Origin: an uncultured Clostridia bacterium
GTDB lineage: Bacteria > Bacillota > Clostridia > Christensenellales > Borkfalkiaceae
DNA: 64,000 bases
Reading direction: 5' to 3'
Assembly (NCBI GenBank): GCA_944342025.1
Contig: CALVMD010000006.1
Coordinates: 43,864 to 107,863, forward strand
Part shown: positions 59,221-64,000 of the stretch, in pieces
Position numbering within the stretch: position 1 is the stretch's first letter
Layout of the letters: every line of letters begins with the position of its first letter
Made by a program: the position numbers and the translations under genes
Notes under the pieces: generated by a model
What the model saw: the letters and a program-made list of their open reading frames with translations, nothing else
The model's database searches: none
Told to the model about the DNA's origin: nothing

Positions 59221-60291
59221 ATGTCTAAAATTTTATTGCACGGCACGGAGGCGATTTGTGAGGGCGCCATCCGCAACGGCTGCCGCGCTTTTTTCGGTTA
59301 TCCCATCACGCCGCAGAACGAAGTACCCGAATATATGTCCGTCTATATGCCCAAGGTGGGCGGCGTTTTCGTGCAGGCGGAATCGGAAGTCGCCGCCATC
59401 AATATGGTATACGGCGCGGGCGGCGCGGGCGTGCGCGCCATGACAAGTTCGTCGAGCCCCGGCGTCAGCCTCAAACAGGAAGGCATCTCGTACATAGCGT
59501 GCGCGCGCATCCCGTGCGTCGTCGTCAACATTATGCGCGCGGGCCCCGGTCTCGGCGGCATTCTGCCCGCGCAGGGCGATTACTTTCAGGCGACCAAGGG
59601 GGGCGGCCACGGCGATTATCACCTCATCGTGCTCGCGCCGAGTTCCGTGCAGGAGGCGTGCGACTTCACTTACCGCGCCTTCGATCTTTCGGACAAGTAC
59701 CGCGTGCCCGCGATGATCCTCGCCGACGGCATGATCGGTCAGCTGATGGAGCCGGTCGAGCTTCCGCCCATGCGCCCGCTTTCGGATATCCCCAAAAAGG
59801 ACTGGGCGACGGACGGCGGCTACGGCGAGGACAGACGGGTGCTCAACAGCCTCATCATCAAGCCCGAAGAGCTGGAACCGCATGTGAACGAACTCAAAAA
59901 GACGTACGATCTGATCGCCGAAAACGAAAAATTGTGCGAAAAGTATATGACGGAGGACGCGGAGATCATTCTCACCGCTTACGGCACCGTCGCGCGCATC
60001 TGCAAGAGCGCGGCAAATATCCTCCGCAAACAGGGGATCAGGGCGGGCGTCATCCGCCCGATCACGCTGTATCCCTTCCCTTCGGAAGCGTTTTCCGAGG
60101 CGGCGGAAACGGCGGAGGCGTTCCTTTCTGTCGAATTGTCGCTCGGACAGATGATCGAAGACGTGCGCCTTGCCGTAAACGGCAAAAAACCCGTATATTT
60201 CTACGGCAGGACGGGCGGCAACGTCATGGACGAAGAAGAGGTCGTAAAGGCCGCAAAGAACGCGCTCTTAAAGGTGCGCGCGGGCGAATGA
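59221..60291 (+). CDS. 2-oxoacid:ferredoxin oxidoreductase alpha subunit
   Basis: A 356-residue subunit of a CoA-dependent 2-oxoacid:ferredoxin oxidoreductase (KOR/VOR type). The pyrimidine-binding domain opens GTEAICEGAIRNGCRAFFGYPITPQNEVPEY-like (split here as GTEAICEGAIRNGC and FFGYPITPQNEVPEY). A TSSSSPGVSLKQEG segment follows, with the transketolase C-terminal-like domain after residue 240 (TAYGTVARI). Without the beta or gamma partners it has no activity. Starts ATG 59221 after AAGGAGG. Whether 2-oxoglutarate or a branched-chain 2-oxoacid is the substrate is not decided by sequence. Confidence 0.94.
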   Translation: MSKILLHGTEAICEGAIRNGCRAFFGYPITPQNEVPEYMSVYMPKVGGVFVQAESEVAAINMVYGAGGAGVRAMTSSSSPGVSLKQEGISYIACARIPCVVVNIMRAGPGLGGILPAQGDYFQATKGGGHGDYHLIVLAPSSVQEACDFTYRAFDLSDKYRVPAMILADGMIGQLMEPVELPPMRPLSDIPKKDWATDGGYGEDRRVLNSLIIKPEELEPHVNELKKTYDLIAENEKLCEKYMTEDAEIILTAYGTVARICKSAANILRKQGIRAGVIRPITLYPFPSEAFSEAAETAEAFLSVELSLGQMIEDVRLAVNGKKPVYFYGRTGGNVMDEEEVVKAAKNALLKVRAGE

Positions 60292-60304
60292 GGGAGGTCG
60301 GCTC

Positions 60305-61060
60305 ATGGCAAAAGTATTTACAAAGACGAAAATGCTTACGGACGTTCATATGCATTACTGCCCCGGCTGTACGCACGGCATCGTGCACAGGCTGGTCGCG
60401 GAGAGCATAGAGGAGCTCGGGCTGCAGGATAAGGCGATCGGCATCGCGCCCGTCGGCTGCGCGGTGTTCGCCTACGATTACTTTAACTGCGACATGCAGG
60501 AAGCGGCGCACGGCCGCGCTCCCGCCGTCGCCACGGGTATCAAGCGCTGTCTGCCCGACAGGCTCGTATTCGTCTATCAGGGCGACGGCGACCTCGCGTC
60601 CATCGGCATGGCGGAGACCGTGCATGCGGCGGCGCGCGGAGAGCATATCACCATCATCTTCATCAACAACAGCATTTACGGCATGACGGGCGGGCAGATG
60701 GCGCCCACCACTCTCATCGGACAGAAGGCGACTACCTGCCAGAACGGGCGCGACCCCGCCGTCAACGGTTATCCCATCCGCGTGTGCGAGCTTCTCGCCA
60801 CGCTCGACGCGCCTTATTACATCGAGCGCGTCTCTACGCAGGATGTCAAGCACGTCCTCGCGGCGAAAAAGGCGATCAAAAAGGCGCTCCGCTTTCAGGC
60901 GGAAGGGCGCGGGTATTCCTTTGTCGAAGTGCTCGTTTCCTGCCCGACCAACTGGCACATGAAACCGGTCGAGGCGCTGCGCTTTATGGCGGAAGAGACG
61001 AGCAGGACGTTCCCGCTCGGCGTGTTCCGCGACAAATCGGAGGGGAGGGAAGAGAAATGA
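60305..61060 (+). CDS. 2-oxoacid:ferredoxin oxidoreductase beta subunit (TPP-binding)
   Basis: A 251-residue subunit with the thiamine-diphosphate motif QGDGDLASIG near residue 93 and the Mg2+/TPP-binding NNSIYGMTGGQ. The first Cys pair (YCPGCTHG) lies near residue 19. It forms the active site with the alpha subunit. Its stop overlaps the gamma subunit ATG by four bases. Confidence 0.94.
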   Translation: MAKVFTKTKMLTDVHMHYCPGCTHGIVHRLVAESIEELGLQDKAIGIAPVGCAVFAYDYFNCDMQEAAHGRAPAVATGIKRCLPDRLVFVYQGDGDLASIGMAETVHAAARGEHITIIFINNSIYGMTGGQMAPTTLIGQKATTCQNGRDPAVNGYPIRVCELLATLDAPYYIERVSTQDVKHVLAAKKAIKKALRFQAEGRGYSFVEVLVSCPTNWHMKPVEALRFMAEETSRTFPLGVFRDKSEGREEK

Positions 61061-61593
61061 TCAAGATCTTATTGGCGGGCCAGGGTGGTCAGGGCGTCTT
61101 ATCTGCGGGCAAGATCCTCGCCGAATGCGGGCTGAAAGAGGGGAAGGAGGTCTCGTATCTCCCCGCGTACGGCCCTGAAATGCGCGGCGGCACGGCAAAC
61201 TGCTCGGTCATCATTTCGGAAGAGCCGATCGCCTCGCCCCTTTGCAACGAGCCGGACGTGCTCATCGCCATGAACGGGCCCAGCTTTCATAAATTTACCC
61301 CGCGCGTGAAAAAGGGCGGAATCGTCATCGTGAACGGTTCTATGTCCGACTGTTATGCGGGCAGAGACGACATCACCGTATACGATGTCGCCGCCAACGA
61401 TATCGCGATGGAGGCGGGCGATATCCGCAGCGCGAACAACGTGATCATGGGCGTGCTTGTCGCGGTTACGAAAGCAGTCAAAGACAAGAGCGTGATCGGC
61501 TGTCTCAATGAAAAATTCATCGGGAAACCCGCGCTCATGGAGATCAATGAACGCGCTTTCCGTATGGGCAAAGAGGCTGTGATCTCGGATTGA
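61057..61593 (+). CDS. 2-oxoacid:ferredoxin oxidoreductase gamma subunit
   Basis: A 178-residue subunit that closes the CoA-binding region of the enzyme. The conserved opening is LLAGQGGQGVLSAGKIL, with YGPEMRGGTANCSV near residue 39. It ends the four-gene operon and is followed by a strong hairpin. Together the enzyme oxidises 2-oxoacids to acyl-CoA and reduced ferredoxin in anaerobes. Confidence 0.94.
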   Translation: MIKILLAGQGGQGVLSAGKILAECGLKEGKEVSYLPAYGPEMRGGTANCSVIISEEPIASPLCNEPDVLIAMNGPSFHKFTPRVKKGGIVIVNGSMSDCYAGRDDITVYDVAANDIAMEAGDIRSANNVIMGVLVAVTKAVKDKSVIGCLNEKFIGKPALMEINERAFRMGKEAVISD

Positions 61594-61615
61594 ATTTATA
61601 ATAACGGATGCAGAA

Positions 61616-61649
61616 CGCGCGCCGCATAAAGCGGCGCGCGTCGGTTTTT
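61616..61649 (+). terminator. Rho-independent terminator
   Basis: A perfect 10-bp stem (61616-61625 with 61631-61640) has a 5-nt loop, then a short interruption and TTTTT. It ends the oxidoreductase operon; mutY converges from the other side. Confidence 0.85.
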
Positions 61650-61752
61650 ATAAAAATGACGTTTCGTCGGCAAAAGATTTCGCTTCTGTACTTGCCGGAA
61701 ACAAATTTTTATGCGGCTTGTTCGGCAAAAAAACGGTTTTTTGCCTGTGCGT

Positions 61753-62793
61753 TTACCGTTCGGGGATGAGTGACAGGCACCAGCGGAACGCAGAGGGGAG
61801 AGAGACGTCGTTTTCCGCCTGTTTTGCGGTAAAAAAGCGAAGGGAAGAAAAGGCGGAAAGTGCGGAGAGATCCGCCCGTACGCGTACGGGGTACGCGGTC
61901 ATTTCCCAGATCAGGTGAGTGAACACGTGACGGTGCGCCTTCGGCTTGCCGAGGCAAAAGTCGGTCAGTCCCTTTTCGCTGAGGAAACGGGCGGCGGTTT
62001 CGGGCGTCAGGGCGTGTTCGGCGTTGTAAAACTGCATCATGCCGGACAAAACGCCGCCCTCGCGTTTTTCCAGCCAAATGCCGCCGCGGTCATAAAATAC
62101 GAACACCGTCATGTCCGTTTTTTTGCGTTCGGGCTTGGCGGCTTTCAGGGGCAGCGCGTCGCTCTGCGTTTGGCACAGCTCCCGCGCGGGGCAGAGGAGG
62201 CATTTCGGAGAGGAAGGCAGGCACACGGTCGCGCCCAGTTCCATCAGCGATTGCGTAAAATCTCCCGCCCGGTTTTCGGGATAGGCGGGGACGAGTTCGG
62301 CAAAATACTTTTTACGGAGAAGGGGCTGTTCTGCGGCGTCGCCGAGGATGCGGGACAGAACGCGCACAACGTTGCCGTCCACGGCAGGGGAAGGCTTTCC
62401 GAACGCGATCGAGGCGATCGCACCCGCGGTGTACTGCCCGATCCCGGGGAGTTTTTGCAGCTTTTCCGCCGTGTCGGGAAATCCGCCGAGAGACAGGATT
62501 TCCCTTGCCGCCTTTTGCATGTTTTTCGCGCGGCTGTAATAGCCGAGGCCTTCCCACAGTTTCAGCAGTTTATCTTCGGGGCAGGCGGCGAGGTCTCCGA
62601 CTGCCGGCAGTTCGCGCAAAAAACGGATATAGTAGTCCCGCGCCGCCTCTACGCGCGTTTGTTGGAGCATGATCTCCGAGACCCATACGCGGTAAGGGTC
62701 GGCGTCCCTGCGCCAGGGCAGATCGCGCTTGTTTTTATCGTACCATGCAAGGAGAAGGGGCGGCAGCGCCTTCAGTTTTTCTTCCCGTTTCAT
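61753..62793 (-). CDS. mutY: A/G-specific adenine DNA glycosylase MutY
   Basis: Removes adenine mispaired with 8-oxoguanine; the complement to the OGG1-type enzyme encoded 3 kb away. The 346-residue product has the catalytic Glu in VSEIMLQQTR, the helix-hairpin-helix LPGIGQYTAGAI, the catalytic Asp in PAVDGNVVRVLSR, and the 4Fe-4S loop C-x6-C-x2-C-x5-C (CLPSSPKCLLC). A NUDIX-like C-terminal recognition domain completes it. I start it at ATG 62793: a promoter places the RNA start about one base before this ATG. A TTG start at 62829 in the same frame would lie in the -35 element. Confidence 0.93.
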   Translation of the reverse strand: MKREEKLKALPPLLLAWYDKNKRDLPWRRDADPYRVWVSEIMLQQTRVEAARDYYIRFLRELPAVGDLAACPEDKLLKLWEGLGYYSRAKNMQKAAREILSLGGFPDTAEKLQKLPGIGQYTAGAIASIAFGKPSPAVDGNVVRVLSRILGDAAEQPLLRKKYFAELVPAYPENRAGDFTQSLMELGATVCLPSSPKCLLCPARELCQTQSDALPLKAAKPERKKTDMTVFVFYDRGGIWLEKREGGVLSGMMQFYNAEHALTPETAARFLSEKGLTDFCLGKPKAHRHVFTHLIWEMTAYPVRVRADLSALSAFSSLRFFTAKQAENDVSLPSAFRWCLSLIPER

Positions 62794-62800
62794 AAGCGTA

Positions 62801-62829
62801 ATTATAACAGAAAGGGTTTTCCTTTTCAA
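62801..62829 (-). promoter_or_regulatory. Promoter of mutY
   Basis: On the minus strand, TTGAAA (62829-62824) and TATAAT (62806-62801) are spaced 17 bp. The expected transcription start, about 7 nt downstream, is next to the ATG at 62793, so the message appears leaderless. Confidence 0.75.
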
Positions 62830-62856
62830 ATAAAAAATGTGTCGGCGCGCAAAAAA

Positions 62857-62885
62857 TTGACGAAGGCGGGTTTTTGCGGTATAAT
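62857..62885 (+). promoter_or_regulatory. Promoter of aroK
   Basis: TTGACG (62857-62862) and TATAAT (62880-62885) are spaced 17 bp. The predicted transcription start lies about 3 nt before the ATG at 62895, again giving an almost leaderless message. It is back to back with the mutY promoter. Confidence 0.78.
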
Positions 62886-62894
62886 TTGTGCGCT

Positions 62895-63434
62895 ATGGAA
62901 AACATCGTGTTGATCGGCATGCCCGCGTCCGGTAAAAGCACTGCGGGCGTATTGCTTGCAAAAACTATCGGGTACGGATACATCGATTCGGACCTTCTGA
63001 TCCAAAACGAGGAGAAAGCGCTCCTGTGCGACGTCATCGCACGGGAAGGGGCAGAGGGGTTTATTGCGATCGAAGAGCGTGTAAACGCCGCGCTTTGGGC
63101 GGAAAGATGCGTGATTTCTACGGGAGGCAGCGTCGTTTACGGGCAAAAGGCGATGGCGCATCTGAAAGAGATCGGCCGAGTCGTTTATCTCAAAGTAGGG
63201 CTTTCTGAGCTGGAAAAGAGGCTTGCAGGCAAAGACATTTTCCGCCGCGGCGTCGTAATGAAAAAAAAGGGAGAAACGCTCGCAGAGCTGTACGCCGAGC
63301 GTGCGCCGCTTTATGAAAAATTTGCCGACGTGACGGTACCTTGCGACGGGCTCGGGTTGGACGAAACGGTTTCCGCCGTCGTTGCGGCGGTTTTCGGAAA
63401 AAACGGCCCGCAGAACGAGCGCGCGGCCTTGTAA
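62895..63434 (+). CDS. aroK: Shikimate kinase
   Basis: Phosphorylates shikimate in aromatic amino acid synthesis. The 179-residue product has Walker A GMPASGKST (residues 8-16), the shikimate-binding DSD near residue 33, and the GGSVV segment near residue 77. The lid region is around KKKGETLAELYAERAPLYEK. ATG 62895 is preferred over an upstream in-frame ATG at 62874, which falls between the -35 and -10 elements. No other aro genes are nearby. A dephospho-CoA or gluconate kinase role is less likely given the motifs. Confidence 0.9.
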   Translation: MENIVLIGMPASGKSTAGVLLAKTIGYGYIDSDLLIQNEEKALLCDVIAREGAEGFIAIEERVNAALWAERCVISTGGSVVYGQKAMAHLKEIGRVVYLKVGLSELEKRLAGKDIFRRGVVMKKKGETLAELYAERAPLYEKFADVTVPCDGLGLDETVSAVVAAVFGKNGPQNERAAL

Positions 63435-63518
63435 ACAACGGGAACGGCAGAGAAAAGAGTTTGTTTTTATCGGGAGACAGAATAATCGAAAAAAATTTAA
63501 AAATCCCGATAAAAATGC

Positions 63519-63547
63519 TTGATAATTTTTCCGAACTCTGTTAAAAT
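63519..63547 (+). promoter_or_regulatory. Promoter of tRNA-Gln
   Basis: TTGATA (63519-63524) and TAAAAT (63542-63547) are spaced 17 bp, 18 bp before the tRNA. Confidence 0.7.
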
Positions 63548-63565
63548 AACGTGGTAATTGAAGAT

Positions 63566-63640
63566 TGGGGTGTCGCCAAGCGGTAAGGCAACGGACTCTG
63601 ACTCCGTCATTCGTTGGTTCGAATCCAGCTACCCCAGCCA
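63566..63640 (+). tRNA. tRNA-Gln (anticodon CUG)
   Basis: All stems pair: acceptor (63566-63572 with 63630-63636, one G-U), D stem, anticodon stem ACGGA/TCCGT, and T stem GTTGG/CCAGC with one G-U. The anticodon loop CTCTGAC gives CTG at 63598-63600. CCA is encoded (63638-63640). An integrase gene faces its 3' end, so this end is a likely attachment site. Confidence 0.96.
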
Positions 63641-63645
63641 CGGAT

Positions 63646-63701
63646 ACCATATATTGTATAAGGAATATACCTCCAAATACAATATATGGTTTTTGTTTTT
63701 T
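63646..63701 (+). terminator. tRNA terminator
   Basis: A perfect 14-bp stem (63646-63659 with 63677-63690) has a 17-nt loop, and T-rich sequence follows, starting 6 nt after the tRNA CCA end. Confidence 0.85.
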
Positions 63702-63724
63702 CTGCGGCTTTTTTCTCCCCTTTG

Positions 63725-63758
63725 ATTGTGGGGTGAATTGTGGGGTGAATTGTGGGGT
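63725..63758. repeat. Three tandem 12-bp direct repeats
   Basis: ATTGTGGGGTGA occurs at 63725-63736 and 63737-63748, and a third copy runs from 63749 (ten identical bases). They lie between the tRNA terminator and the integrase gene, the place for integrase or excisionase arm-type sites. Confidence 0.75.
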
Positions 63759-63772
63759 AAAAAAGGCGTTCT

Positions 63773-64000
63773 TTATAGGATATAATCGATCTTTTGTGCT
63801 TCCTGCACGAGATACTCTTGCGAGTAGTCCGTATAGCCTCTGTCTACCGCGGAAGACTTTACGTCTTTGTCGAACGAGTGCCCCGCCCAAAGCATCACCG
63901 CTTCGAGGTTGCACCCTGCCTCCTTCGCCCTTGTGATAAAGTTATACCTCAGCTCGTGGGTATGATGGTTCGGAAACAGGCGTTTGAACGTCGTGTAGAT
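63773..64000 (-). CDS. Tyrosine recombinase/integrase, C-terminal part
   Basis: This is the last 75 residues of a site-specific recombinase whose start lies beyond the window. The box II motif appears as HELRYNFITRA, where Arg is catalytic. The third-box GH is in WAGHSFDKD, and candidate tyrosine nucleophiles lie in GYTDYSQEYL. It ends facing the tRNA-Gln gene about 130 bp away, the geometry of an island or phage integrated in a tRNA. The element body lies to the right, outside the window. Confidence 0.88.
   Translation of the reverse strand: MYTTFKRLFPNHHTHELRYNFITRAKEAGCNLEAVMLWAGHSFDKDVKSSAVDRGYTDYSQEYLVQEAQKIDYIL

Noticed and set aside
63725-63758. Tandem 12-bp repeats as a CRISPR array
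   Set aside because: The repeats abut each other without spacers and are too short; no cas genes are present.

Overview
The window looks like the chromosome of an anaerobic, endospore-forming member of the Clostridia with fairly high GC. Spore formation is shown by SpoIIR, SleB and YpeB. Anaerobiosis is shown by a class III (glycyl radical) ribonucleotide reductase and a 2-oxoacid:ferredoxin oxidoreductase. The glycan catabolism content suggests a gut lineage, and a Christensenellales-like affiliation is my guess only.

Layout. 1-1.8 kb: end of a sensor kinase gene and a leucine-rich-repeat protein. 1.9-6.1 kb: trxB, nrdD (with a fused thioredoxin-like domain) and nrdG. The nrdD promoter is near consensus, with two NrdR boxes and a DnaA-box palindrome. 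6.3-10.3 kb: an HtrA-like lipoprotein protease, a K+-dependent membrane pyrophosphatase and a small membrane protein. 10.4-13.8 kb: spoIIR-sleB-ypeB. 13.8-18.2 kb: a small kinase and a hexosamine operon (stand-alone GlmU acetyltransferase domain, GlmM, GlmS).

18.2-54.8 kb is a large carbohydrate-utilisation island. It begins with an AraC regulator divergent from a UroD-like gene, then a YesM/YesN-type two-component system. A single-direction gene run of about 31 kb follows. It encodes an ABC sugar importer without its own ATPase, several recognisable or orphan glycan-cleaving enzymes (GH67/20-like, heparinase-like, GH116, GH52/DUF4965-like, GHL6-like), a nitrilase-family amidase and an MFS transporter. 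It also encodes an unusual set of oxidoreductases (two Gfo/Idh/MocA, one Old Yellow Enzyme type, one SDR, one fumarate-reductase-type flavoprotein) and two more UroD-like proteins. Central routes are KDG kinase plus KDPG aldolase (uronate branch) and FucI, a RhaB-type kinase and FucA (fucose branch). The UroD gene at 40.9 kb and fucA each carry an apparent one-base deletion. My reading is import and breakdown of a fucose- and uronate-containing oligosaccharide; the role of the redox and UroD-like proteins is unresolved.

54.9-57.9 kb: a small unknown protein, rplU-rpmA and three membrane or unknown proteins. 58.0-61.6 kb: an OGG1-type glycosylase overlapping the ferredoxin subunit of a four-gene 2-oxoacid:ferredoxin oxidoreductase. 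61.7-63.4 kb: mutY and aroK, divergent and both predicted to be leaderless. 63.5-64 kb: tRNA-Gln(CUG), and facing it the end of a tyrosine recombinase gene. That looks like the edge of an element integrated at the tRNA.
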